Shown: positions 39,496-51,040 of the stretch, piece by piece
Numbering within the stretch: the stretch's first letter is position 1
How the letters are laid out: the number at the start of each line of letters is the position of its first letter
Origin: Aphrophora alni
Lineage: Eukaryota; Arthropoda; Insecta; Hemiptera; Aphrophoridae
DNA: 64,000 nt
Assembly: GCA_963513935.1 (NCBI GenBank)
Contig: OY740765.1
Coordinates: 145,951,618 to 146,015,617, forward strand
Reading direction: 5' to 3'
Notes under the pieces: model-generated
What the model saw: the letters and a program-made list of their open reading frames with translations, nothing else
The model's database searches: none
What the model was told of the DNA's origin: nothing
Made by a program: the position numbers and the translations under genes

Positions 39496-39740
39496 TGCAA
39501 GACTGGACAGTTAGTGCAAGGTGTCTGATGCCGTATGACCTAGAGTACCGGGTTCGAGTCCCAGAGCGTGTCCGAGCATTAATTGGACACAGTTGAGAAG
39601 CGCCGGACCAATTAGGCGTGCGCCCGTGCGTGCAAGCGAGGGTTAGAACTAAACACATCTCTACGTACGCTTTGGCATCTCCGATACTGGTGGATTTTGG
39701 CACCTTTACGGTTAGAGTTTTTGTTTTAGAAAAAAAATAC
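39496..39740 (+). mobile_element. tRNA-derived SINE
   Basis: A perfect Pol III B box GGTTCGAGTCC lies at 39551-39561. An A-box-like TTAGTGCAAGG starts 39-40 nt upstream (39511-39521), the spacing found in tRNA genes. The T-stem/loop CCGGG-TTCGAGT-CCCAG pairs at 4 of 5 positions, but D and anticodon arms do not fold well, so this is not a working tRNA gene. A tRNA-unrelated body follows (CACAGTTGAGAAGCGCCGGA, TTAGGCGTGCGCCCGTGCGT) and ends near an A-run at 39730-39737. GC content is far above the surroundings. I recognised no second copy in the window. Confidence 0.7.
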
Positions 39741-39960
39741 TTGCGAAGATGTTGATGTTGTTGTTTGAGGATAACCTTTTTGTCAATATAAAAACTTTAT
39801 GAAAATATGAAAATTGTACAAACTGTATTATTATTTGTGAAAAGTAGGTTTTATTCCTTGGATGTTTTATACGTTTAATGAACCATTTTTGTAAATAAAA
39901 TGTAGATATTGCCATTTGGTAGGCCTATGTTGTAAATTTTATATTGCAACTAACGTTTAT

Positions 39961-40815
39961 ACAGAGTGATTCGCAAAAAGATGGAGACACTTTTAGGATG
40001 TGTTCTACTAATAAAAATGAAGAAGAGAGTTCATATGAACGTTGAACCTAAAACAATGCCTTTTCTGTCTATTCTCTATTTTGCTTTTTTTTTTTTTTTT
40101 TTACAAAAACATTGTAACTTTGGAAATAGGTAAGATATTGAGTTCAGATTTGATACATGCTTTTTTATGTTTCAGTTTATAAGTGTATCAAAAAAAAATA
40201 CTTCATTTTGTATATTTCAAAAATGACGGCCATTTAAAGTATTCAACGTCAGATATCTAGAAAATTGTCAACTTTACAAAACATTTCCAAGAGACAAAAA
40301 TTGTCATTTTTTAACGACATACAAAACGGGGTTTATTGTTATTTATTTTTGTAGGCAAAAGGATAAGTTTTTTTTACCAATGAAAAAACTAAAAATAAAT
40401 TTCTTCATAAAAGTAAAATTATCATCTTCACTATAAATATAAAGATTTATTCATAGAGTTTAAAAAATCCGGAAATAAAATTATCAGAATTCTAAAATGT
40501 TTTGTTTTTTAAGACAATATTTTTTTAGGGTGCTTTAGACAATTGCCAAGAAATTATATTTTTAATGTTTTGTTTATAACTATGTTAATCTTTAACCTAC
40601 ATAAAAAAATTTAAATGGCCTATATTTTGATATTTTCATGAGTATATTATAGTTTCCAATACCAAATTTAATGTTCCTAATCTTAATTTTTGTGTCCGCT
40701 ATCGACAACGGACAGACGGCGTATTGAAAATAATTTTTTCACTTTTCTAAAGGCAGTGAAATCAATCAAAAACCGGAAATATGAATTTTGTCGATTTACA
40801 AACTTACCGTTAAAG
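39961..40815 (+). repeat. Dispersed repeat family F, longest copy
   Basis: Begins ACAGAGTGATTCGCAAAAAG, a typical transposon-like terminus. It contains GGAAATAGGTAAGATATTGA, TTCATTTTGTATATTTC and GACGGCCATTTAAAGTAT, and ends with GTGTCCGCTATCGACAACGG and GATTTACAAACTTACCG. The last two blocks resemble the 3' part of family D, suggesting related or chimeric elements. Confidence 0.45.
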
Positions 40816-42020
40816 TATTTTGATTACGAATAACTCGTTTTTGAGAGTTATTCTCTTTTTACTAACTAAGTTTTTGAGAACAAGTTGAATTTCTATTTTT
40901 CATTTGAAGTTTTTTCTCACATTGTAAACTTGACAACACTGTTTGAATTATTTTATTAAAAAATAAATTAAAATAGGAGTTACACAGAGTAAATTATGAC
41001 TAATATAATTAAATAACAAAAACATAGTAGGCCCTAGTGACTTTCAAAACTATGATTATACTCTGAAATTTGACGTGCTGGCCCAGTTCATAGTCAGTTA
41101 TTTTTAGGCTATTGAACACGATTACTAATCTAAGTGTTTGTACACTATAGGCCTACTTGTTCATCCCTTATTGTCCGCACACGTTATGTTGAATATTTAA
41201 CAACCCTCTCTACCACCCCTATGTACGTGTTGTTACAATAGCATCCTAAGACAAAAGGGTAGCAGAGTGGACGGCGGTAAATAGTGAAATTGCTGATACC
41301 ACAAGCTTAAGTAACCCCAACTTTCTCCGATTGACAATACCCTACTTAAATAGTGCTCCCTTGTTTTTACAAGAGGAAATAAATAACACAACTTAATAAA
41401 TATATTCTAATAACTGCAGGTTACATTCGTCTTGATTGAAAAGTAAACGAGGCGCTGTGTGTTTTTAATTGCAATGGCATTTTGGAAGACGCCTACACTT
41501 ATTTGGTCCTGAGGTGAAGATGAAACTCATCAGAAACATGCCAATATTATGACAAAAAATACAATTTTTAGCTCTTGTATACAACTATACATGAACGGAC
41601 AAAGCAACAATAAGACTGTATAAAAACGTAATCATAAATACTTTTCCTTTCTTCCTTGCTGAAAATCCTCTCCATTATCATCGTTACTAGTCCACAGAAC
41701 TACATAAGAAATAGAATCCGAACATATCTCAAAATGGTTTTGAAATCGACCCTTTGTCATTTCGTCTGTTGGTTTGTTAAAGCAGTTTAGTTCAAACATT
41801 TGTACCAATAGAATAAGGTTTTTTTTTTCACCAAGACCGAACTATGAATGTAGACTATTGTTATTTTCATTTTCCTTTAAGACTGCTCTTCGAAACAGTT
41901 ACTGCACGTGGGTGTTCCGAATTAGTATATCCAACTGTCTGAACGAGGACGTGATGTATCGTCATACATGAAAAATTACGATTAATTTTGTTTGCTATCC
42001 AAGTTACAGTTGTTAAATTA
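40816..42020. other. Intron stretch, no gene seen
   Basis: AT-rich, with one TAGGCCTA at 41148. The segment near 41450-41540 is less AT-rich and has no recognised feature. Confidence 0.3.
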
Positions 42021-42317
42021 GCAATAAGTTACCTTATAAATGGGCTCTGCCATGTGACTTCTTTCTTGATTTAAACTTACGCGTTTCGGAGCCTATACTC
42101 CGTCCTCAGTGTTTATCCCTCAATAGAGTTTGTCACACATTAAAAAACACAATTATATAATAGTGTAAAATGTTATTTGTTTGTGATGTTAAATTGTAAT
42201 GTCTGGCGAACTCTATTTAAAAGATAAACTCTGAGGATGAAGTATAGGCTCCGAAACGCGTAAGTTTAAAGCATGAAAGAAGTCACATGGCGGAACCCAT
42301 ATAAGGTAACTTATTGT
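42021..42317. mobile_element. Foldback element with hammerhead-like motifs
   Basis: Arms of about 110 bp: GCAATAAGTTACCTTATAAA, GCCATGTGACTTCTTTC, TTTAAACTTACGCGTTTCGG and AGCCTATACTCCGTCCTCAG on the left, mirrored by GATGAAGTATAGGCTCCGAA, ACGCGTAAGTTTAAAGCATG, AAAGAAGTCACATGGC and ATAAGGTAACTTATTG on the right. Each arm, read outward, carries CTGAGGA, a short hairpin and GAAACGCG (left arm on the minus strand, 42109-42081; right arm on +, 42231-42260). No ORF. Confidence 0.7.
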
Positions 42318-43241
42318 TTAAGAAAATTATATTTGAAATATTTTCCCACATATGTTTTTTTCACAAATTTCTTAGATAATTCGTTCTGTTTTCTCCGTGA
42401 ATTAAAACATTTGCGAGTCTTATAGAATTACAAAATACTAATTAATTATTATTTACAGTGCAATTATTATATTGATTGTTTCTTAAGTTCGTCAGTAAAA
42501 CCTGATATAACATTAACTAGTATATATGCATCAATGTGACAGTATTTGGGATACTTTTCACTCTTAACGAATTGGCACATCAGCCAATGAGCCCAGTGAA
42601 GGAGGGAAAGTTATTTTTTTTAGATTAGACTGTTAACATATAAGGTTTAAATGATAGATAGTTATAGCCTAAGATTCTGTACCGATGTGATCTACCAATT
42701 ATCCACACCGTGTCTACAGAATTATTACTAATGGAAGTTTGTATAATTTAAGATTTATAAAAAGTGTTAACTCCAGAAATAAAGAACATCAATCGTTTCG
42801 CAATATTTTACTAAATCAAAATATCTCTTAAACGTAAAACCAATATTGGAGAATTAAATAGTGTATTAATAAAAGATATCTTATCCAACCTAAATAATAT
42901 AAATTTTAAACATTTCGTAAATATTAGCGTTTATAAATCTAAAACGATAATTTGAAATTAAAATCTTAATATTAAAATTACTCAAGATTTAATGTCTCCA
43001 GTAAGCACTACGAGACACAATGAATTTAACACGAGATACTTGCTTGTAATTTAATATAATAGTTGGTAAACTTGCGTTAATATAAATTAAAGTGTACCTT
43101 AGATATACGTTAATATATAAATGCAAATATCTGATATTATATTGGTCCATATATTAATATTAATACAATATTACTTTTTAGTTTAAAATAAAGTAGTTAA
43201 ACCGTACATTTCAATAACCAAATGCTCGTAAATAAAACAAA

Positions 43242-43244
<3 letters not shown>
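42318..43244. other. Intron stretch, no gene seen
   Basis: AT-rich, no repeats or coding signal recognised. Confidence 0.3.

Positions 43245-43282
<38 letters not shown>
43245..43282. repeat. (TA)n microsatellite
   Basis: AT dinucleotide run within AT-rich intron. Confidence 0.95.
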
Positions 43283-43287
<5 letters not shown>

Positions 43288-43473
43288 AGTAAGTTCATAG
43301 ATGTAAATTAATGTAAACGTAGGTAAACAAACAACCATAGGAAAAATAGGATAAACGACCTATAACAATTAAGTAAAATATTTTATGTATTTTCATATAA
43401 ATTACTCATATTGATATTAAATTACTTTAATATAAAAGTTCTTGAATTTAAATTAGTGTAAATGAAAATTAAT

Positions 43474-43476
<3 letters not shown>

Positions 43477-43534
<58 letters not shown>
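43477..43534. repeat. (TA)n microsatellite flanking a small palindrome
   Basis: TA run followed by ACTGTCCTCCTAATATTCAG and AGGACAGT (about 43550-43577), an inverted pair. TACTCTTG before it and CAAGAGTA after it extend the symmetry, so this is a small foldback next to a TA tract. Confidence 0.8.
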
Positions 43535-43535
<1 letters not shown>

Positions 43536-43679
43536 TCTTGATGAGAATACACTGTCCTCCTAATATTCAGAGGACAGTAACAAGAGTATATGCGACAAAT
43601 GTCCTCTGATCAAGAGCGAGAATGTAGGATATATATATATGAAAAAAAAATTTAGTAAATTCTACAATTTTATTGAGTT

Positions 43680-43727
43680 TTGCCGACCATGGTTTCGCCA
43701 GCAACGGCATTTACAAGGCAGCTTAAC
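43680..43727 (-). repeat. Hammerhead-like GAAACCATGG motif
   Basis: The minus strand reads CTTGTAAATGCCGTTGCTGG then CGAAACCATGGTCGGC. The GCC/GGC pair forms a short hairpin before GAAAC, and CATGG is nearly self-complementary. The architecture parallels the CTGANGA-hairpin-GAAACGCG motifs at 42083-42109, 42231-42257 and 47154-47181, although the first block is diverged. Confidence 0.4.
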
Positions 43728-44925
43728 ACAGACAGTCTAATATACAGAAAATAATTACTATTTTAAGAATTCTTAAATGTATATTAATAAGTTTAAAATT
43801 ATTTAAACGAACTTGAATTTTAAAATACCTAAATTTACGTTAATATAGAAGTATGAAAATAAATATTATTTTAAAATACTTCAAAATCTATTACTATAAA
43901 AGCTTCTAAATGTACGTTAGGATAAAAGAAAAACATTCAGTTTTATATAATTTACATGACCATTAATATAAAAAGTAAGTTAAATTAAAGTACATTAAAG
44001 TTATGGACATAAGGAAATTAAATTATTTTAACAGTTTTTAAATATATTATGTTAATTTTAAAATATTTAGACGAACTTAAATTTTAAAATAATTAAATTT
44101 ACGTTAATATAAAAGTAAGAAAATAAAAATGAATATAAAAGTACTTAAATTTATATTAATTTTAAATATCTACATCTCCATTAACATATATTTTTTTTTT
44201 TTAATATTAAAAAGCAAAGTACTTTAAACTGCGGTAGACACAAACTCTCCAATATCCAAACTACATAATACAACGGTTTAACACAAGTTCGCATTAAAGA
44301 AAAAGAAGAAGAAAAAGAAGTGGTGTTAACCATAGTAATCGTGCAGATAACCTATCAGCGATCTTCCTCTGAATTCCTGTAATCTCCACAACTTGCCATT
44401 GTCCCGAGGAGAAAGCCAATTATTGTTAATAATAGGATATTGTTGAAGAGTCTAGTAAAAGTGGTATCAATTAAAATGGCGGAGAAAGTTCGGCATCTGG
44501 CGAGATATCGGTTCTTAACGTGGGCGGAGGAGTCACGATCAAATTGATCTGTAATTAGTTGCTTTAATGGTTGACCATGTGTTTGGGAACTGAAATGCAA
44601 ATATTGGACGTGTTTAACAATATCTCTAAACTAACCTAACAACTCTATTCTTGTTTGACTTTCTTTTTTTTTAGCAAATTTATAATAATTTTCAACTTCT
44701 AGTTATTGCAAAACCCCCAAGTCTATGTAATGTCCACTGACCCCACATATGTCACCATTTTGGCCCTTTGTAAAATATATTTTAGTTTCGACATTGATCA
44801 AACTTCCCGCATATTACTAACTATTGTACAAGTCGCTTAACAATAAAAATCAATTCATAAATTTTAAAACGGATGCCAATTTTGAATTTTTTTTTAAAAC
44901 TATTTTTGTAACTAGAGGTCATACC
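43728..44925. other. Intron stretch; possible conserved block near 44340-44600
   Basis: Most is AT-rich. The part 44340-44600 is less biased, free of recognised repeats, and contains GTGGGCGGAGGAGTCACG and AATGGCGGAGAAAG. A minus-strand frame of 81 codons crosses it, but I see no motif. An AAG-rich run at 44298-44321 precedes it. Confidence 0.3.
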
Positions 44926-45070
44926 TCCTCGTCGTTCTATGGCACTACAGCCCTGACCGACTCCATTCTGCCTCATCAAATCTCTCTATTTACCAAAGGG
45001 ACTTCCATCCCTGCACTCTGACCATCTCCACCGTTCTTACGTCTTTTACCTTCCATACTTCCTATAAGGA
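44926..45070 (+). repeat. Repeat family G, copy 1
   Basis: TCTATGGCACTACAG, AAAGGGACTTCCATCCCTGC and ACTCTGACCATC recur in the same order at 55540-55660. Probably 3' UTR of a retroelement; class not determined. Confidence 0.45.
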
Positions 45071-46368
45071 CTTATTTTGTTATTCTTCATTTATCCATTC
45101 TCATAAAATAGCCAACCGATTGAAATCTCCTTAGTTGTGTGTACTTCCTACAGTCGATTCTTTGTTACACCCTATCCTCCATAGCTTGAAATGTAAAAAC
45201 AACAATATAACCTAGGACCCTATTAGAAACTACAACTAAAACTATTATTCGAAGAAAGGACTAAATCTGAAATAGGTTAAGTTTATTGGTGTCCAAAATT
45301 AATTATAATTTAAAACGCGTTTGATTAAGTAAACGTAATTTTTGTTAGATCTTGAGTTTTATTCTATCTAACATTACTCATAATTCACGCTCAATATTTA
45401 AATATTTATTTATAGTTAATTACTGTATATACTAAATTAATTTGCTACAACTCTAACTATAATATGTGCGGTCAAAGGCAGTAAGCATATTTGGAACTCA
45501 CCTCCATTATATATAGACTATATATATATATCGGTCCGACATATATTATAGGCCTTCCCAAGAATCTCGGGTATGCCATTTCCCGAAAAATTAGCCCAAC
45601 AAACCAGGCTTTCCGTCTCAGCAGCAGATGACAGCTGATCTGCCCAATTAATATCATATGGTTGGCAATCCGGCTGGTGATCCTGATTATTAGTACAACC
45701 AAGATGCACTGACAACTGAGGACTCAACCCTGAGTCAACCAAACCATGATCCCGAGTGACTGTTCAAGGAACGCTTCACAAAACTAGGCCTGAGGAATCA
45801 AAATGACTAAAACTTATTGAGGTAATCACGAAAAACCAACGGCCATTGAACTACGCAACACAAGTAATGACAAACGCCATTTTAAAACGAGAACTTACAT
45901 TGGTCAACTTATTAAACAAGGGTTGTATGCCATGAGTATGTATACCTGATAGTTTTTCCACGGTTTAACAACCTTTTGTTATCTCTTTCAAATATTTTTC
46001 CCGCGACCTTGTATTGACTTCTTGTGGAGACTTAACTGGAAAATTTCATCTTATTTATCGTATATGAATTATTTTCAATTTTTTATTTAATTTTCCATAA
46101 AACAACCTATAATCGCCTTTTAATAAAGTGTATCAAAAGAATAGATAGGTTGGGTAAAGGATAAGATATTGTTTTGTTGACGACATGGAATTAAGAGTAC
46201 TTTTTATGTGGACCTAATAACTTTCCATTACTGAATAAAATCCTCTTTCGCCGAACACCATCCTCGACGACCACTACTCATGTAACGATCCTGACGGAAG
46301 TATTAAGAACTAAACACCTTTAACCAATCTCATGCTTTACTTTTTATAAATTCCTTTAATAGTTCAAT
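45071..46368. other. Intron stretch with small repeat fragments
   Basis: At 45312-45372, AAACGCGTTTGATTAAGTAA followed by ACGTAATTTTTGTTAGATCT is a partial copy of the arm at 47227-47290. At 46225-46275 the sequence TCGCCGAACACCATCC is an inverted piece of family E. The segment 45470-45800 is less AT-rich but unrecognised. Confidence 0.4.
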
Positions 46369-47126
46369 TTGAATATCTTAATCGTAAAGCTAAGAACTAA
46401 TATTAATAATAAAAGTAATTTCAAAACAATTATAACATCCTGGAAAGTGTATCGGCGGAAGCTGAGATTGTTACAAACCGGAAGTGATTGGGGATTGCGT
46501 GATTTGGCCACATTTCCTTTTTATCAACTCAAACGTTTATTTCCTGCGCTTGACTAAATGTCCATTAATTTCTCTTTTATATCTTTACAGTAAGGTACGT
46601 TTAAGATGAAGCTTTTAATGAAATGACCGTCGTGCTTCCTCATACTTGGTCAAGTTATAAAGCCGACCTAGATTGTGATAACTAGGTTTATAACTTTTTA
46701 ACCATCTAAAAGACAAAAATACGTGTTTTTCACACACAAGATATTTTGCTGTTTTGCAGAAGCAACCTAGAAATCAATACAAAATCATTGTATATGTATT
46801 ATATTATTGGAAAAATTTTATTATTTAATATTAATAATATCAGCTTAAATAATAATTTTTTTTTTTACTATAATTCAATGATTACGAGATATTTCTCAAG
46901 CAACTACATTTCAAGGTCTTCATACTATTGTAACTAAAAGTATATTGTGAGGTATAATTATATTTATTTTATCTGAAGTATTTTCCTTTATATCTTTTTT
47001 CTGAGGATTTCTTCATATATTTTATTTATAGTTTTCAACAAAGCACGGAAAAAAGAATTAATCAAAAATGGAAATTTTGAGCATTATTTACGCTGATATG
47101 TTAAAACAAATTTGATTGTAGTCTAC
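46369..47126. other. Intron stretch, no gene seen
   Basis: AT-rich. The frame at 46369-46557 has no motif; 46440-46555 is less biased and unassigned. Confidence 0.3.
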
Positions 47127-47258
47127 AAAAACTACGTTTATTCAATCAAACGCGTTTCAACGACAAAGTCGTCATCCTCAGTTATACATGAGCTACAATA
47201 ACAAAACTATAACAGTTATAGCCGGTGGAACGCGTTTGATTGAATAAACGTAATTTTT
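47127..47258. mobile_element. Short foldback element with hammerhead-like motif
   Basis: Arms of about 32 bp: AAAAACTACGTTTATTCAAT with CAAACGCGTTTC (47127-47158) and GGAACGCGTTTG with ATTGAATAAACGTAATTTTT (47227-47258). The minus strand reads CTGAGGA (47181-47175), a stem GACGAC/GTCGTT with loop TTT, then GAAAC (47158-47154) and GCG. Confidence 0.65.
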
Positions 47259-48645
47259 GTGAGATCTTATATTCGAGTTTTTGTTCTACATTATACAACT
47301 TTTATACTAAACTTTTTTTGATATCTTGCTTAGTTTATGAGATATTTACAAAAAAACCATTTACCCCACCTCTTAACCCCCCACCCAGGGTGACCAACGC
47401 TAAGCTGGAGTGTCCTATTTTTTTCACCATTGAAGTAATTCCCAAACCTAACTTTCCACCGAATTTCGTGCCTGGAGGATTTTTGTCTAGTATAAATATT
47501 TATTCAGTGATCTATATAGAATAGATAGTTTTAAAAACTGAATAAATTAAACTGATAATGATCATTAAATGATTTGAAATTGAGACACAGCAAATATTTA
47601 TATTGAATTTTTTTAAATTAGGTTAGTGGCAATCACACTAATTTCTACTGAATAGGTATTTTAGACAAAAAAACTTCATAATTAACCTTACATGTTATAC
47701 TTAAATATCTTCAGTCTTTCATTTTAAACACTAGGTTTAACATAAATTAACGAAAAGATTATACAGTTTTAATAAACATGTGAGGTGGTCTAAATATGTA
47801 TTTAATAGCGAAATACCGTTTTCTTAAAGTTAATGTTTTAAGTTTTCAGGTGATAAAAATCGCGCAAGCTAATTTAAAAACCCTCTAACAGCGAAAACAT
47901 TTCCTTCCCATTGCATGTAAATATTAATAGCCAATCAAATCTTTTTAATTTGATATTTTTCTTAATCTTGTAAGTTACATATAAAATTAATTAATTTTTT
48001 TTTTTTATATAAAAGTGCCTGTGGTTTTTACTCGTCTGCTTTAATTATTGTAAAATGAAACCGGATCTCACCTCCAAAGGACCTTTCAGTAAACTTTGTA
48101 ATGCACTCGGTCAATTGATTGAGGATGAGATTATAATTGAAATAATTATAATAGTTCTGTTTAATTAACGTAATTACAATAATACCGCTAGTACGCCAAG
48201 ATTATGCGCATGCTAGACTCCACTGATGTCGAATGAGATAGTGGTGTGCATCTGTAACTTCAGGAATAGGCTTCACTGTGGAATGTCTTAACGATTATTG
48301 AAATGGATTGAATTCGACTCATTCTGTGAGGATCTGTAGCTAACATTTCTGTACTTCGTTATTTAGTAAAATACGAGCATAAAATAATGAATAGTGATAC
48401 ATAAATAAACTGTATTAAAAATAACAAAGTTTAGTTGACCTACTCCAAAAAAACAAAAACCTCTCCTATCGGAAGAATAGAATTACTAAAACAAAGTTAA
48501 GCTTCAATTAAAACAAAAATTTCCTAATTACAATGTCACACAATCTCTGAAAATACAAATTTAAAAAAAAAAATCATTAAAGTCTGTATTGTTTATTTTT
48601 CAAAACATCCGAGCATAATACTCTTTTATTTGCCGGTGAACATCA
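47259..48645. other. Intron stretch, no gene seen
   Basis: AT-rich. A + frame at 47240-47524 has a Pro-rich patch near its middle but no recognisable domain. A pyrimidine-rich TTTTAAGTTTTCAG followed directly by GTGATA (junction 47849/47850) could serve as a recursive splice site. Confidence 0.3.
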
Positions 48646-48790
48646 CTGATTACTCAGTTTTTCGACTATTTCATCCCTCCACCTGAGAGCTGGTCTTTCG
48701 ATTCTAGCCACATGGCCAGACCAAATTCACTTGTGTAAACGTGTGCTTCTCTCGTCATGTTCTTCAACCTCGATTTATTCTTATTGCTCA
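48646..48790 (-). pseudogene. LINE C-terminal fragment (minus strand)
   Basis: The minus strand encodes WSGHVARIERPALRWRDEIV and EKLSNQ. These are the GHVAR and RPxLRWRDEIVEKLGN blocks of the C-terminus of insect endonuclease-reverse transcriptases. The usual segment between RI and RP is deleted. Upstream frames are broken. Confidence 0.7.
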
Positions 48791-49939
48791 TATTCTACCC
48801 TGACTCTTCACTCATTACTGCGTTATCTTCTGAGCACATGTTTGGCATCGATACCACTTTCCATTTAAGTTATTTTTAGAAGTTAATTAAAATATTTCCT
48901 CCAATTAGATTTATTGCTTAAGTGGGTCTTAAATATTACTATTTAATTCAATCCAATGTAAAATATTCCCCGTGTTAATATTTTTAACTGTCACATTTTG
49001 TTTCAATAAAAGTAGCCTACATTATCAGTAGAGGCTTAAGAATCGTCGGAGTTGAGGGAAAATAAAAACATTTTGAATCCTAATCAACAAAGTTAAAATT
49101 ACGATGGCTATAAACCCAGTAGAGTATAAAATCCATTGTTAAATTTTGATTATTTTTTTCTTTACCATTTTATAAATTTTGCTAACACGATCAATTTTTT
49201 AGCAAACTTAAAAACTCAAAATTAAATATTTTTTTAAATTTAAAAAATGACTTTTATTACCATCGTAAAGAGCATTTAAAAAACTGGGATTCTGTGACCA
49301 CAGACATAATAGCTAAATCCTATAGTTAAATAGTTTTAAAATATATTGCAAATTAAAATTTTTTTTATTGTAATGCGTTTTTTAGTTCTAAAAATATTTT
49401 ATTTTAAAAATTATGCCACTTGTTTATTAACTTAATCATCTTTATTTTTTCCTAAACTTTTAACTAAATCCAAGCAATTTTTTTGTTTAAATAACAATAA
49501 AAACGGAAAAAAATTGTTTAAGGTTATGTAATACATTTATGCGGTTCTACACTATCTCTCTTTTTTAAGGGCATTATAGGCCTAACGAAAAACATCATAC
49601 CGACCATGCACATAGAACTAGAGATAAATCCACTAATTTTTTATTTAGATACCAATAAAAACGAAAAATCGATTTTTTTTTAGACTAGTGAAGGTCTACC
49701 TCACGTTTTAAAAAGGCTTTACAAGGGGAAAAAATCCCTCCAATTCTTCACATGTAATGGCTTCCGTTCGTGACTCTTGGTACAAAATTCAGTTTTGAAA
49801 TGACATAGGCCTACATTCCCAAAAATAAGTTAAACCAATAATATCACCATCTAAAGTTGTTTAACTATCTTTTAAATTTTTAATTTCCTGTATTATTGCT
49901 CCACATTCAGAAAATTCAGGAAAATTTGAGGGACTCAAT
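48791..49939. other. Intron stretch, no gene seen
   Basis: AT-rich, with TAGGCCTA at 49577 and 49806. Nothing else recognised. Confidence 0.3.
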
Positions 49940-50065
49940 TCTAGTCAGTACGGATGTGACAATCCCAAGGGATCTCAGCTTGATTTACACCTTTACTATT
50001 TAATTTTAGGTTAGATCCCTCTCTTCCCTATGAGGTCTTTCTTACCAACTCTTGTTAAAAAAAAG
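49940..50065 (-). repeat. Dispersed repeat family C, copy 5
   Basis: ACAATCCCAAGGGATCTCAG, TTGATTTACACC, GGTTAGATCCCTCTCTTCCC, TATGAGGTCTTTCTTACC and AACTCTTGTT. Confidence 0.55.
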
Positions 50066-50974
50066 ATTTGATTTATTGAATTCCATCACATATTTAAATT
50101 ATAAATCTGGCTTCTGATAATACTCAACATACAAAGCTATACAGAAATATACGTACATTATAATACCGTGACATTCATTAACAAAACGAACTGCAAATAT
50201 ACTGCCTCAAAACTAAATGAAATCAAAAAGGGTAAGATGATTAACGAAAGTTTAGAAAAGATGTTTCGCCCTCATTACGAGTTATTAGATGATGGAATAA
50301 GGTACACCAAAGTGTGAATTATTTTGGGTTACCAATCGAAGGACGTTTCAGAAATATGACAGAAGCATGTAAAGACAAGATAAATAATTTAAATAAGTTC
50401 GTTCGTGTTTTGATTTCAAATTATGGTGTGAAATGACGTAAAAATTAATTTTGTTAATGTATCAAAACAGTTTCCACTTCTTCCTTCAGAAATAACCGAT
50501 ATAAAACTTTTTTTGAATTTATTTGCAATAGTTTTAGAGGTGATTTCCACCGGTAAACAATTAAAAATTTTTGGGGCTATATACGATAAGATCTTTTGAA
50601 ATCTTCTGTATTTGGCTTCGGTAAGTCATATTTATTATACTTTCTTAGTCTTCGACTTATTGCGTTTTGCATGCCCCTTATATTAACCTCTCTTATATAA
50701 AATCTTCTTGAAATTTTATAGACATATAAATAAATGCCTTAACAGAACAGTAGAATCTGTATCTGTCTGAACAGTAGAAATGATGGTTCAATTCATAGTT
50801 TTTAACTTTTTTCTTTTTATTAAAAAGTGGTTTAACAGTGCTTATATAATGTCCATACCACCATCTTATTCCGTAAAGTAATCTGGAATTATTTAAATTA
50901 TAGTAAACTTTTTATAGAATATAAATGTCTCAACAAATATAATTTCCTTAAACTTAGGCCTACTAACAACCCTA
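50066..50974. other. Intron stretch, no gene seen
   Basis: AT-rich sequence with short unsupported frames only; one TAGGCCTA at 50955. Confidence 0.3.
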
Positions 50975-51040
50975 CTGTAGCGACCTCTTTGTTTTTTACC
51001 AACCCTGAAGTTACTAGATTATTCAAGGGCTAGGAATTCT
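50975..51040 (-). repeat. Family C partial copy 6
   Basis: ACCAACCCTGAAGTTACTAG and ATTATTCAAGGGCTAGGAAT match the end of the family in reverse orientation. Confidence 0.45.

Noticed and set aside
39496..39570. Functional tRNA gene
   Set aside because: The B box is perfect, but the acceptor, D and anticodon arms do not fold properly; a SINE head fits better.
44355..44600. 81-codon minus-strand frame with a hydrophobic stretch
   Set aside because: The hydrophobic stretch alone is weak evidence in T-rich DNA; the underlying block is noted as a possible regulatory region instead.
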